Origin: Micromonospora musae
Lineage (GTDB): Bacteria; Actinomycetota; Actinomycetes; Mycobacteriales; Micromonosporaceae
Length of the DNA stretch: 64,000 nucleotides
Direction of reading: 5' to 3'
Assembly: GCF_003626635.1 (NCBI RefSeq)
Contig: NZ_RAZT01000006.1
Span: 354,791-418,790, forward strand
Below, piece by piece: positions 34,456 to 42,886 of the stretch. The notes under the pieces are model-generated. The model made no database searches. It worked only from the letters and a program-made list of their open reading frames with translations, and was not told the origin of the DNA. Position 1 is the stretch's first letter. Every line of letters begins with the position of its first letter. Made by a program: the position numbers and the translations under genes.

Positions 34456-35589
34456 CGCCATCCCTTTCACGTCTTGGCGAAAGGCTAGGGGTAGCCACCA
34501 ACAAGACGACATCCTCCCGGCGGCCCGTAGTCGTAGCCGTCCGGTTGCCAGGGTCGCTGGAGGGTCGGTGAGGCTCTGTGCGGATGGGCGTCACCCCTTG
34601 GAGCCTGGATCGCCAGACCGCTGCGTGGTAGCAGGTCCCATCGCGCCACAGTTACAAGATCGATCTGACCACCGAGAAGTGCCTTCAGCATCCACAAATG
34701 CCGGCAAGTGGTTGGGGCGTTTCTGGGCAGAGGTTGAGGCCCGATGGCTGCCGCGAGGTCTCCCACGCCAATAGGCAGGACCAGGCTTGTGTCGCTTGGG
34801 CGCCCTCGGCCAGCCCAAGATCACCCTCGGCCTCGAACCGCATGAGCGGGCGGCTCGGACGGGCAGCGGCTGGTGGTCGACGATGTCGTCTCTACCACCG
34901 GGGCGGCCCAGCCTCGCGGCACTCAATTGTCGCCCTGCAGGTCGGCCAGCCCATGCATCGCGCAGGTGATGTAGAGGTCGCTGCTGTCAATGCGCAGGCC
35001 AGCTTGCCCGAGGGCCGCGAGTAAGGCGTCCCGCGGCATCGGCCCCTGCGATAACGCCTGCTGCACGACTTTGACGAGCTTGCGCTCCGCTCCCACAGTG
35101 ACCCCCGTCGTCTGCGGGGCCGGGCGGCACCGCTCGTGGCAGCACCAGCCGCTTGCCCACGGTCGTCTGGCATGGGCAGTAGTCTGCTTGGCTTTGCCAG
35201 GCAGGCTAGGGGTGGCGGCGCTACGGGAGGCTGGCCCAAGCGGACAAGATCGCTTACCGGAGCGTGGGGTGCCGTTGTCTCTTCGCGATCATCGCTGACC
35301 ATCCGGGCCATCGCTGACACCGTGGGCAGGTGGTAGCCCTCCTGTTACGGCGCCGCCGACGGGAGGTGACATATCGACGCAACAGGTTCTTCATCAAGAA
35401 AGTGATGAACGCCCGCCGTGTGCAGCCCGACCGCAAGCTGAGCGTCGTCGACGACGCGCAAGCGTGTACCTCCCGTTGGACAGGCGTCCATCCAAAGGCG
35501 ACGCCAGGAACCGCCAGCCCAGCAATCATCCGACCGGGTACCGACCCGGACCTTTTTGTCGATCTTGAGAGGCGTAGGCCTGGGGCAGG
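34456..35589. other. gene-poor stretch with relics
   Basis: Over 1 kb with little intact coding. A forward reading near 34866-34905 gives RLVVDDVVSTTGAAQ, the PRPP-binding motif of phosphoribosyltransferases, but with no frame around it, so only a relic remains. A small minus-strand frame at 34923-35096 may be real. The rest shows nothing I can support. Confidence 0.4.
34923..35096 (-). CDS. possible 57-residue winged-helix-like protein
   Basis: A GTG-started frame with a GGGGG stretch 5 bases upstream. The product is a plausible compact fold: GAERKLVKVVQQALSQGPM, RDALLAALGQAGLRIDS, SDLYITCAMHGLADLQGDN, a helix-helix-strand pattern like a small winged helix. The same frame stays open and protein-like for about 60 codons upstream with a Cys/His cluster but has no start there, so this may instead be the 3' part of a decayed gene. 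Confidence 0.35.
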   Translation of the reverse strand: MGAERKLVKVVQQALSQGPMPRDALLAALGQAGLRIDSSDLYITCAMHGLADLQGDN

Positions 35590-36087
35590 ATGTCAGCCGT
35601 GACGACGCTCAACCAGCACCTCGTGTACGGATACACCCAGTCACACGACTGCCTCGCCATCGCCGACGCCGCCACCGCGGCCGAGGAGGCCGAAGAGATC
35701 AAGGCGCTCGGTGCCGCACGCACGTGGGGTGAAGCCCGGCAGGTTCCGATGACACACCTGTGGAGCCCAGCAGGTCCCGACTACCACGACCCGCGGGACG
35801 GGTACGCCGACGACAAGCCCTTCGACATCACCCAGGTGAGTGCAGTCGCGGACGGGAACTGGCCGCCGATGGTCACCGAGCGGGCGTTCACGGTGCTGCC
35901 TCAGGATCTACAGGACCGGTACGGGAAGCGTCAGGTCACGGTTCACAGCGGCGAGTACCTCGACATCCCACTCGACTGCGAAGCCGACCTCGTGGCGGAA
36001 CTGCGCCTACGCGGTTACAAGGTGACTCGCGACGACGAGCTCATCCATGTCCTCAGCGGCCATGACTTGGGCTCAACCGCCAGCTGA
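35590..36087 (+). CDS. hypothetical protein, 165 residues
   Basis: An intact frame with actinobacterial codon use and a purine-rich GGGGCAGG just upstream of the ATG. The product is soluble and acidic, with an N-terminal helix (ADAATAAEEAEEIKALGAAR) and a central VTERAFTVLPQDLQDRYG. There is no signal, membrane helix or motif I recognise. The neighbours are unrelated, so context gives no clue. Confidence 0.6.
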   Translation: MSAVTTLNQHLVYGYTQSHDCLAIADAATAAEEAEEIKALGAARTWGEARQVPMTHLWSPAGPDYHDPRDGYADDKPFDITQVSAVADGNWPPMVTERAFTVLPQDLQDRYGKRQVTVHSGEYLDIPLDCEADLVAELRLRGYKVTRDDELIHVLSGHDLGSTAS

Positions 36088-36227
36088 CTGGCGAGGCTCG
36101 GAGCTCTTACGACCGCCGGCTCCGGATCTTCAGCCCCGAGCCGGCGGCGACGCGGCTCCTCCAGTTGCTCGAACCGGTTTGGTCGGGGACCAAACCCCGC
36201 CGGAGTACGCAGTTTTCACGGAGACAG

Positions 36228-36479
36228 TCAGCGGCGGAGGCGGCGGGTGCATTCGCCGTCGTGGTCGGCGCGGAGCTGGCAGCGTCGGCCGCCGGGCATC
36301 AGCTGGTCGCAGAAAACGCGGTGCCGGAGGAACTGATGGTCCTCTTCGGAGACCGTTATCTCCCCCGGGTCCATCATCGGCAGCACAGTCATCCAGCGGC
36401 CGACGACCCGGGCCAGGCGCTGGGCAGCCGTCAAGTCGACGGCCACGACGGGCAGGTGGATCACGTAGCGCCGGCTCAC
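36228..36479 (-). CDS. small protein coupled to DivIVA-like gene
   Basis: An 83-residue protein starting at a GTG that overlaps the DivIVA-like stop (GTGA). The N-terminal half has a strand-helix pattern (YVIHLPVVAVDLTAAQRLAR). The C-terminal half carries FCDQLMPGGRRCQL and DHDGECTRR, three Cys and two His that could bind zinc. Similar small pairs accompany DUF397/DUF5753 regulators in streptomycetes and relatives. The function is unknown. Confidence 0.55.
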   Translation of the reverse strand: MSRRYVIHLPVVAVDLTAAQRLARVVGRWMTVLPMMDPGEITVSEEDHQFLRHRVFCDQLMPGGRRCQLRADHDGECTRRLRR

Positions 36480-36766
36480 CGCTCGTGCTCCCGGGCCTCG
36501 CGCGCGCGGGCCTGGTCGGACTGCCATCGGCGCAGGGCGTCCTTGATGACGGCGTTCTCTCGGCGGCTGGCGGCCAGCGCCGCATAGATGGCAGCCATGT
36601 CGCCCGCGACTCGGTCGAGGAAGGTGTAGACGTCGTCGGGGTCGAGGTTGCGGCGTGCGAGCCCGACAGGCTGGAACCTTCGCTCCCGCACCTGCCAAGG
36701 CAGCAGACTGGTGTAGGCCGTGGATCGGTGCGGTGTCGCACTTCCCTGGTCTGTTCGCTGAGTCAT
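36476..36766 (-). CDS. DivIVA-like domain small protein
   Basis: A 96-residue protein whose ATG at 36766 follows a purine-rich GGCGGACCCGAG. The core FQPVGLARRNLDPDDVYTFL resembles the N-terminal DivIVA segment (the R-x-LDPDEVxxFL pattern) and is followed by a long helix. It lacks the extended coiled coil of true DivIVA, so a role as polar scaffold is unlikely; it may be an adaptor. It is divergent from the XRE regulator, sharing a 263-base promoter region. Confidence 0.65.
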   Translation of the reverse strand: MTQRTDQGSATPHRSTAYTSLLPWQVRERRFQPVGLARRNLDPDDVYTFLDRVAGDMAAIYAALAASRRENAVIKDALRRWQSDQARAREAREHER

Positions 36767-37029
36767 CTCGGGTCCGCCTTCCGTCGTCGACTGGATGGGG
36801 TGGGGCCCCGCCCTCCCCCGCGATCGCCCCACCCCGGCCGCGCCACCACAGCTTCGTTCAGCGGTACGGCGACGCAGCCGATGGTGCTCAGCATCGGACG
36901 ATGAGCGGTCCGCACGCAACGTTCCACCCCGGACTTTCTGCTAGATTCATTGACTTTCTTTATTGCAACCTGTAGGAGTTGCAGAGCGACGTCACATGTT
37001 GTTGCAGGACGGAACCAAGGAGTGCCCAG

Positions 37030-37917
37030 ATGGCCGAGGACATCGGATCGACCGTGCCGCGCCGCCAACTCGGCCGGCTGCTGCGCCAGTACCGCACCGA
37101 AGCCGGCGTTACCCTCGACGCCGCCGCCGAGGCCCTCGAATACAGCCGGCAGAAAATCTGGCGCATCGAATCCGGCCTCGGCGCGGTCCGGGTGCTCGAC
37201 GTCAAAGCCATGTGCGAGCTCTACGGCGTCTCGGACGAGATGTCTGAGGCGATGAAGGGCCTCGCCGCGGAGACTAAGTCAAAGGGCTGGTGGCATGCGT
37301 ACGGGGACGCGGTGCCAACCTGGTTCGAGCTCTACGTGGGCCTGGAGTCCGCCGCGTCTCACCTACGCCGCTACGACGAATCGTTGGTCCCTGGGCTGCT
37401 CCAAACGCGCGAGTACGCGCTGGGGCTGTATCACGCGGGCAGCCGGCTTAGTACCGAGGAGCGGGAGCGCGCCGTTGAGGTGCGCATGCAGCGCCAAGAC
37501 CTCTTAACTCGGCGCCTACCGAAGCCGCCGCAGTTGGAGGCGCTACTCTCGGAGGCTGTGCTCCGTCGGCCGGTTGGTGGAACTCGCGTCATGACTGGTC
37601 AACTCATCCACCTTCTTGAGGCTTCGGAGCTGCCGAACGTGTCGGTGCGCGTGGTCCCGCTTGTGGCTGGACCACACCCCGGAGCGGTAGCCGGATCCTT
37701 CGTCATCCTCGACTTTCCGGCTACGAGGGGTGGACGAGCGGCACCTGAACCGTCCGTCGTCTACAGCGAATCGCTGACCGGCGCGCTCTACCTTGACAAG
37801 CCTGACGAGCTCGCCGCCTACCAGAACACCTGGAACGGTGTGGAAGCCCTTGCGTTAGGTGAGGCAGAATCGAGAGACATGATCAAGCGAATCGCTGGGG
37901 AGTTGCGGCATGACTGA
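37030..37917 (+). CDS. XRE-family regulator with DUF5753
   Basis: A 295-residue transcription factor starting at ATG 37030, 7 bases after AAGGAG. A helix-turn-helix (about residues 12-65, LRQYRTEAGVTLDAAAEAL and YSRQKIWRIESG) is followed by DUF5753 (WFELYVGLESAASHLRRY, VPGLLQTREYA, VSVRVVPLVAGPHPG). This architecture is abundant in streptomycetes and Micromonosporaceae and is nearly always followed by a DUF397 partner, as here with an 8-base overlap. Pairs of this type work like regulator plus small antagonist. The target genes are unknown. Confidence 0.92.
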   Translation: MAEDIGSTVPRRQLGRLLRQYRTEAGVTLDAAAEALEYSRQKIWRIESGLGAVRVLDVKAMCELYGVSDEMSEAMKGLAAETKSKGWWHAYGDAVPTWFELYVGLESAASHLRRYDESLVPGLLQTREYALGLYHAGSRLSTEERERAVEVRMQRQDLLTRRLPKPPQLEALLSEAVLRRPVGGTRVMTGQLIHLLEASELPNVSVRVVPLVAGPHPGAVAGSFVILDFPATRGGRAAPEPSVVYSESLTGALYLDKPDELAAYQNTWNGVEALALGEAESRDMIKRIAGELRHD

Positions 37918-38110
37918 CCTGAGTGGCGCCGTCTGGCGCAAGAGCACCCGCAGCGGCGACAACGGCGGGGACTGCGTCGAGGTCGCCACCAACCTCTCCG
38001 GCATCGTCGCCGTCCGCGACTCCAAGAATCCCGAAGGCCCGACGTTGACGTTCGATCCCGCCGCCTGGGGGCGGTTCGTCGCACACGCCCGCGCCCGGTC
38101 CGACTCGTAG
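37910..38110 (+). CDS. DUF397 protein
   Basis: A 66-residue protein with the family-typical AVWRKSTRSGDNGGDCVEVA, VAVRDSKNPEGPTLTF and WGRFVAHAR. It overlaps the XRE gene by 8 bases. DUF397 proteins are thought to act with the preceding DUF5753 regulator, in a toxin-antitoxin-like or sporulation-control pair (BldB/WhiJ-type systems). It is followed closely by the convergent NUDIX relic. Confidence 0.92.
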   Translation: MTDLSGAVWRKSTRSGDNGGDCVEVATNLSGIVAVRDSKNPEGPTLTFDPAAWGRFVAHARARSDS

Positions 38111-38129
38111 CCTCCATCGCTGCTGGCAG

Positions 38130-38589
38130 TCAGAGGACGCCACCCGGGGCCGAATTCCGCCGGTGCCAGCGAGCGATGGTCGCTTTGTACTGCTCCGGCA
38201 TGTGCAATGCCGGCAGGTCGTCGTAGCTGAACACGCCAAGCTCCTCGTGCTTCGGCGGAGTACACCAGCTGCTCATTGCCGAGGTACTTGGCGCCGTAGC
38301 TGACGACCAGGACATGTCGGATGGCAGGGCTCTCACAGATCACGAATCGGTGATCGACGCGGGTCACGGTGAGGCCGAGTTCGTCCGCGACCGCCCGGCA
38401 CACCCCGTCCGCGGCTGTTTCGCCGACTTCAAGCTTGCCGCCTGGCAACTCCCACTCGTCTCGCTCGTTCCGCAGCAGACCCAGCGGTACCCGACCGTGG
38501 TAGTCGACTACGAGCTTCACGGGAAATCGGTAGTGGGTATTCGAGGTATCCCCGTTCCGTTCGACGAGGTACGGGGGCGTCCATTTCAT
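38130..38589 (-). pseudogene. frameshifted NUDIX hydrolase
   Basis: A NUDIX-type gene starting at ATG 38589 (GACGGAG upstream). The N-terminal 110 codons contain RFPVKLVVDYHGRVPLGLL and the NUDIX-box-like GGKLEVGETAADGVCRAVAD. The box is degenerate: the expected REUXEE reads RAVADE, so two catalytic Glu positions are altered. After NEQLVYS one extra base near 38262 shifts the frame. The natural C-terminus (PKHEELGVFSYDDLPALHM, ending at 38130) continues in a neighbouring frame. Both defects suggest a dead gene, though a sequencing indel could explain the frameshift. Confidence 0.7.
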
Positions 38590-38611
38590 GCGTGCTCCGT
38601 CAGGCGCGGGC

Positions 38612-38763
38612 TCAGTTCGTGGTTCGCAGCACAAGGGCAGCATCGTCGGCACACTTGAACCGGCTACCGGTGCCACCGTCCGTGCTCTCGACCTCTCGGA
38701 TCAGCTGTTCCAGGCACGGCAGCCCGTGCTCCAGAGCATCGGTGACGACATCTGCCCACTCTT
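38612..38763 (-). pseudogene. 3' part of a PP2C-like phosphatase gene cut by IS256
   Basis: About 50 codons ending at TGA 38612 read EWADVVTDALEHGLPCLEQL, then IREVESTDGGTG and a final FKCADDAALVL. This is the C-terminal pattern of actinobacterial PP2C-type phosphatases (metal-binding Asp pair in the DDA motif). The frame runs straight into the IS256-family terminal repeat at 38764. The matching upstream part lies beyond the element at 40160-40293. Confidence 0.6.
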
Positions 38764-40159
38764 GGGGGCTGTCTCGCTAAGGGTGTTTCCGGCGATCTTG
38801 GTTAGTAGGTTTCAGCGGCTGGGAAGCGGTCGCTGAAGGTGATGGCGAAGGCGTTCAACGCGGGTTTCCAGCGCATCGTCCATCGGGTTCTGCCTGCTCC
38901 GGTGGGGTCCAGGGACCGGGTCACCAGGTACAGACACTTCAACGCGGCCTGCTCGTTGGGGAAGTGGCCGCGGGCCTTGATCGCCCGCCGGTAGCGGGCG
39001 TTCAATGATTCGATCGCGTTGGTCGAGCAGATCACCCGCCGGATTTCGACGTCGTAGTCGAGGAACGGGATGAACTCGGCCCAGGCGTTGTCCCACAAGC
39101 GGATCACCGCCGGATACCGGCCGCCCCACTTCTCGGTGAGGTCGTCGAACGCGGCCCGGGCGGCGTCGGCGTTGACGGCGGTGTAGATCGGTTTGATGTC
39201 GTGCTTCAGCGCGTCCCAGTACTTGCGGGAGGTCAGCCGGAACGTGTTGCGGATCAGATGGATGATGCACGTCTGCACCACCGTGCGGGGCCACACGTTC
39301 GTCACGACCTCTGGCAACCCTTTGAGGCCGTCGCAGACGAGGAAGAACACGTCCTTCACGCCGCGGTTGCGCAGGTCGGTCAGCACACTCATCCAGAACT
39401 TCGCGCCCTCACCACCCGCGCCGGCCCACAACCCGAGGATGTCCTTCTCCCCGTCGAGGGTGACCCCGATCGCGGCGTAGAACGGCCGGTTGGCGACCTG
39501 CCCGTCCCGAACCTTGACCACGATCGCGTCGATGAACACCGCCGCGTAAATCTCATCCAAGGGCCGGTGCGACCAGTCGGTCATCTCCTCGATCACCTTG
39601 TCGGTGATCCGCGAGATCGTCTCCTTGCTGACCGAGGCCCCATAGATCTCGGCGAAGTGCGCCGAAATCTCGCCCGTGGTCAGCCCTTTGGCATACAGCG
39701 ACAACACGACCTCGTCGACGCCCGACAGGCGGCGCTGCCGCTTACGCACGATCTGGGGCTCGAAGGTGCCCGCCCGGTCCCGGGGCACGTCGATCTGCAC
39801 CGCACCGGTCGTGTCGGTCAGGACCGTCTTCGACCGGGTGCCGTTGCGGACGTTGCCTGTCCCGGCGCCGGCCTGGTCGTGTTTTTCGTAGCCGAGGTGC
39901 TCAGTCATCTCCTCGTTCACCGCGGTCTCCAGGACCGTCTTGGTCAACTGCCTCAGCAGCCCGTCCGGGCCGGTCAGCGACAGCCCCTGTTCCTTTGCCG
40001 CCCGGACCAGCTCGGCGGCGGCCTTCGCCTCCGCCGACGGCTCGGGCCGCTTCCTGCCTCCGGTCTGGTCGTTCAGTGTCGCGGTCATCACGGCACCCTC
40101 CTCACCAGGCACAACGCCTGGCAGGTCAGGCCGGAAACACCTTTAGATCCACAGACCCC
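38764..40159 (-). mobile_element. IS256-family insertion sequence
   Basis: An element of about 1.4 kb with one intact transposase. Imperfect terminal inverted repeats of about 29 bp lie at 38764-38792 and 40131-40159, sharing CTGT near the tips and AAGG/GGTGTTTCCGG inside. No 8-9 bp target duplication is seen at the flanks, so adjacent DNA was probably lost or rearranged after insertion. It splits a PP2C-like gene. Confidence 0.85.
38802..40088 (-). CDS. IS256-family (Mutator-like) transposase
   Basis: A 428-residue DDE transposase. The ATG at 40088 follows GAGGAGGG; an upstream in-frame start at 40112 exists. Catalytic residues are Asp in VFIDAIVVKVRDG, Asp in FFLVCDGLKGLPEV and Glu in STNAIESLNARYRR, with the family-typical CIIHLIRNTFR between them. 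It is full length for the family (about 400-430 residues) and without disruption, so probably active. Confidence 0.95.
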   Translation of the reverse strand: MTATLNDQTGGRKRPEPSAEAKAAAELVRAAKEQGLSLTGPDGLLRQLTKTVLETAVNEEMTEHLGYEKHDQAGAGTGNVRNGTRSKTVLTDTTGAVQIDVPRDRAGTFEPQIVRKRQRRLSGVDEVVLSLYAKGLTTGEISAHFAEIYGASVSKETISRITDKVIEEMTDWSHRPLDEIYAAVFIDAIVVKVRDGQVANRPFYAAIGVTLDGEKDILGLWAGAGGEGAKFWMSVLTDLRNRGVKDVFFLVCDGLKGLPEVVTNVWPRTVVQTCIIHLIRNTFRLTSRKYWDALKHDIKPIYTAVNADAARAAFDDLTEKWGGRYPAVIRLWDNAWAEFIPFLDYDVEIRRVICSTNAIESLNARYRRAIKARGHFPNEQAALKCLYLVTRSLDPTGAGRTRWTMRWKPALNAFAITFSDRFPAAETY

Positions 40160-40293
40160 GGTTATCAGCCGAGCGAAGCCGTCGGTGCAGAGCAGTATGG
40201 CGTTAGTGGCCGCCGAGGTACCGGCGACGCTGCGTGGACGCAGTAGACGTCGTGAGTGGCCGAGAAGACAAACGCGGCGTCGCCTGACGTCAT
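40160..40293 (-). pseudogene. 5' part of the split PP2C-like gene
   Basis: An ATG at 40293 starts MTSGDAAFVFSATHDVY, similar to PP2C N-termini. A frame change at about 40215 then gives ATNAILLCTDGFARLI, the strand and metal-binding Asp-Gly motif (TDGFAR) from near the end of such phosphatases, just before the IS256 end. The middle of the protein is missing. With 38612-38763 this makes a three-piece relic: N-terminus, internal deletion, TDG motif, IS, C-terminus. Confidence 0.55.
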
Positions 40294-40330
40294 GGTCTGG
40301 AGTCGCGCCTGTCCGTCCGCGGAGGCTCGG

Positions 40331-41692
40331 TTAGCGGCCGATGCGCTTGACCGCTTCGCTGCGGTGGCGGGCTAGCGCCTCCTTGTCCGGGCGAGCGTCG
40401 GTCGTCACCTGTTGCAAGAGTTGGCCGTCAAGGTCGGCGTAGTGGTCAAGGCCTTCGGCGATTCGCACTCGATACCGCCCGTCGATCCACAGAAAGCCGC
40501 GATCGAAGAGGTTGTGCAGGTCGGCGCGGAGCAACAGGCCGTTGGTGACTCGGTTGGTGGCCGGCCCGTTGTACGGGTCGATGTGCGCGGCCTGGAGGAC
40601 GGCTTCGACGTCGCAGCCGGTAATCGCGCACCGCCCGTCATATGCCGCCATGAGCCGACGCCGGAAGTCGGCCTGGCCCTGGCGGGCGGTGACCTGGGCT
40701 AGCCGTCGCCGCCGCCCAGCTGGCAGCCTCGCCGGTTCCGGTGCCTGACGATCGGCGAGAAACGCCGACAATTTCGCTGACTCGGCCGGCTGCATCGCGC
40801 GTACCTGCGGCACCCTCGCTTCGAGGATCTCCGGCCCGGCCGTCTCGGTCGCAAGCAGGAAGCGGGTAAGCGGAATGTCCCACCGAATGTCCAGCCGCCA
40901 GTATGCCGTCTCCTCGTCGGCGACCTCGTACGGGTCCGACCATGCGATGCCTGCGGCCAGGATCCGCCGGTGCGGCGTGGTGGCATAGACCCAGATCCGG
41001 TCGCCAGCCCTGATTTGATGGAAGCACGATGACAGATACCACTCGCCCACGTCACCTTCGCGAACGGAGCGGAAGGTTTCTAGGACGCCTCGGTCATCGC
41101 CCCAGTTCTCGCTCTCCTCGTTGACCGGGTAGATCCACTCTGATGGCCGGGAGGCACGGTCGAGCACGTGGTCGACGAGGGCATAGCTGTGACCGGCGCC
41201 ATGCATCGTCCTGACAACCAGCAGCGGTGCCACCAGGTCGCGTACGGCAGCCGCAAAGCGCTCGTCAGCTAGAGCAAGGATCAACCGGTCGTACCGGCCG
41301 GCGATCCGGGCCTGGTCGTCGCCGCCGTCCTCGTAGTCGGAAGGCTCCTCAATAAGCCCAGGAAACGTTCTGCTGAGCGCTCGGCGGCTCGCCCAATGTC
41401 GCCTGAATGTTGATCGTCGAACAACGACGAAACCCTCAGGCATCTTGTCCCCCTGACGGGGCTCGTGCAGCACAAAGGTTTCCATAGTTTTCATCGAGAC
41501 AGCGGAGAGCCGACGTGGCCTGGTCGGGGTGTTCGGCAGGCAGGAAAGCGCCCAGAATTCCCGTTCAGTGGCTGCCGCGTCGGGAATGGCCGCCCTCAGG
41601 TACGCATGGTTCGCCGCCACCACCGCGTCGTAGTACGGACCTTCCAGCAACCGGTCGAACTGGCTCTTGCTGCCGCGTGGCATCTCACCCAC
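40331..41692 (-). CDS. EVE-HNH type endonuclease (modified-DNA restriction candidate)
   Basis: A 453-residue protein. An N-terminal region of about 170 residues has no clear family. Residues about 190-310 look like an EVE/PUA-type base-reading domain (GEWYLSSCFHQIRAGDRIWVY, ILAAGIAWSDPYE). The C-terminal HNH nuclease has ITGCDVEAVLQAAHIDPYNG, NRVTNGLLLRADLHNLFD and RGFLWID. EVE-HNH proteins are described as modification-dependent (type IV-like) restriction enzymes that cut DNA with altered cytosines. It is divergent from a nuclease operon at 41908, sharing a 215-base promoter region. The substrate modification is not predictable. Confidence 0.8.
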   Translation of the reverse strand: MGEMPRGSKSQFDRLLEGPYYDAVVAANHAYLRAAIPDAAATEREFWALSCLPNTPTRPRRLSAVSMKTMETFVLHEPRQGDKMPEGFVVVRRSTFRRHWASRRALSRTFPGLIEEPSDYEDGGDDQARIAGRYDRLILALADERFAAAVRDLVAPLLVVRTMHGAGHSYALVDHVLDRASRPSEWIYPVNEESENWGDDRGVLETFRSVREGDVGEWYLSSCFHQIRAGDRIWVYATTPHRRILAAGIAWSDPYEVADEETAYWRLDIRWDIPLTRFLLATETAGPEILEARVPQVRAMQPAESAKLSAFLADRQAPEPARLPAGRRRRLAQVTARQGQADFRRRLMAAYDGRCAITGCDVEAVLQAAHIDPYNGPATNRVTNGLLLRADLHNLFDRGFLWIDGRYRVRIAEGLDHYADLDGQLLQQVTTDARPDKEALARHRSEAVKRIGR

Positions 41693-41907
41693 TCCTCACG
41701 CCCAGGCCGAGGGCGGATCGCCGCCGGAAGAGCGTGATGCTAGTGAATCTTGGGAATTTGAGCTGCCCCGCATCCCAGAGCGGGTTGGGTTCGGTCCATT
41801 CGGCCGACCGGCGACGGCCATCACGGCCATGCTCACTGACCGGCCGTAGCGAGGCCTGCCATCACGTGGGTAAGGCCGTTTGGGCGACAGCCGGTACGGT
41901 CGGCCCT

Positions 41908-42876
41908 ATGACGGCAGTGGAAGCTGAGGCTCTACCCCAACTCGGCACGCTCGACGCAGTAGACATCCGCACGGTGTGGAAACACGAGGCGCACACGTTC
42001 ACACCGTGGCTACTCGCCAATGCCGAGGTGCTCGGCGAGGCACTCGGGATGCAGCTGTCCCTGTCGGCCGCAGAGCATCCGGTCGGCGGCTTCTCGCTGG
42101 ATCTCATGGGGGTCGATGAGGCGACGAACGAGACCGTCATCATCGAAAACCAGCTGGAGAGGACCGACCATAGCCATCTCGGTCAGTTGCTCACGTACGC
42201 TGGCGGCACCGATCCGGTGAACGTAGTGTGGATCGCGACGAGCTTCCGTGAGGAGCACCGGTCGGCCCTGGACTGGCTGAACAACAGGACCGACGAGAAC
42301 ACCCGCTTCTTCGGCATCGAGATCAGCGCAGTCCGGATCGGCACCTCGCTGCCGGCGCCGCTGATGCGCCTGGTCGTACAGCCGAACGACTGGGGCAAGA
42401 AGGTGAAGTCCCTAGCCCAGGCTGACGCGACGATGAGCAGCAAGAGCCTCGCGTACCAGGGATTCTGGAGCAAGTTCCTGGACGTTGTTCGCGGCCGAGG
42501 GCTGCAGTGGACGACGTCGGTCAAGGGGCTGCCGCAGAACTGGCAGTCGCTGCCGAGCGGTATGAGTGGGGTGTCGTTCGCCTGCACATTTGGCAGATTA
42601 GGGCTAGGCAGCGAGATCTTCTTCCAAGACCCCGACACTGCGGTCAACGACCAACGGTTCGCCGCCGCCCGAGCCAAGCTCGAACCGTCGTACCCGGCTC
42701 TGTCCTTCGAGCCGCTCGCAGCCCGCAAGGGGTGCCGTATCGCGGAGTACCGGACCGGCGAGATCACCGACACTGACGACTGGGATGAGTACGTCGAGTG
42801 GTTCATCGCCGCCCAGTTGCGCCTTCGGCAGGCGGTGTCCGACGCTGGTGGCCTGTCCGCCTTGATCTCCGCCTGA
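41908..42876 (+). CDS. DUF4268 protein with PD-(D/E)XK-like N-domain
   Basis: A 322-residue protein. The ATG at 41908 is where protein-like sequence begins. Residues 50-110 resemble a restriction-type nuclease core: SLDLMGVDEATNETVIIENQ (Asp, then Glu-x-Gln in place of Glu-x-Lys) and HLGQLLTYAGG. The C-terminal 130 residues (YQGFWSKFLDVVRGRGLQWT, FQDPDTAVNDQRF) match DUF4268, common in defence-island proteins of unknown target. The next gene starts 10 bases downstream, so the two are co-expressed. The role is probably nucleic-acid cleavage; this is inferred. Confidence 0.75.
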   Translation: MTAVEAEALPQLGTLDAVDIRTVWKHEAHTFTPWLLANAEVLGEALGMQLSLSAAEHPVGGFSLDLMGVDEATNETVIIENQLERTDHSHLGQLLTYAGGTDPVNVVWIATSFREEHRSALDWLNNRTDENTRFFGIEISAVRIGTSLPAPLMRLVVQPNDWGKKVKSLAQADATMSSKSLAYQGFWSKFLDVVRGRGLQWTTSVKGLPQNWQSLPSGMSGVSFACTFGRLGLGSEIFFQDPDTAVNDQRFAAARAKLEPSYPALSFEPLAARKGCRIAEYRTGEITDTDDWDEYVEWFIAAQLRLRQAVSDAGGLSALISA

Positions 42877-42886
42877 GGAGGACTGT

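Noticed and set aside
34861..34910. Possible orotate phosphoribosyltransferase gene (VVDDVVSTTG motif)
   Set aside because: Only the PRPP motif is visible; no frame extends into the rest of the enzyme, so at most a relic.
38756..40167. Target-site duplication for the IS256-family element
   Set aside because: The 8-9 bases flanking the two ends differ; no duplication can be shown.
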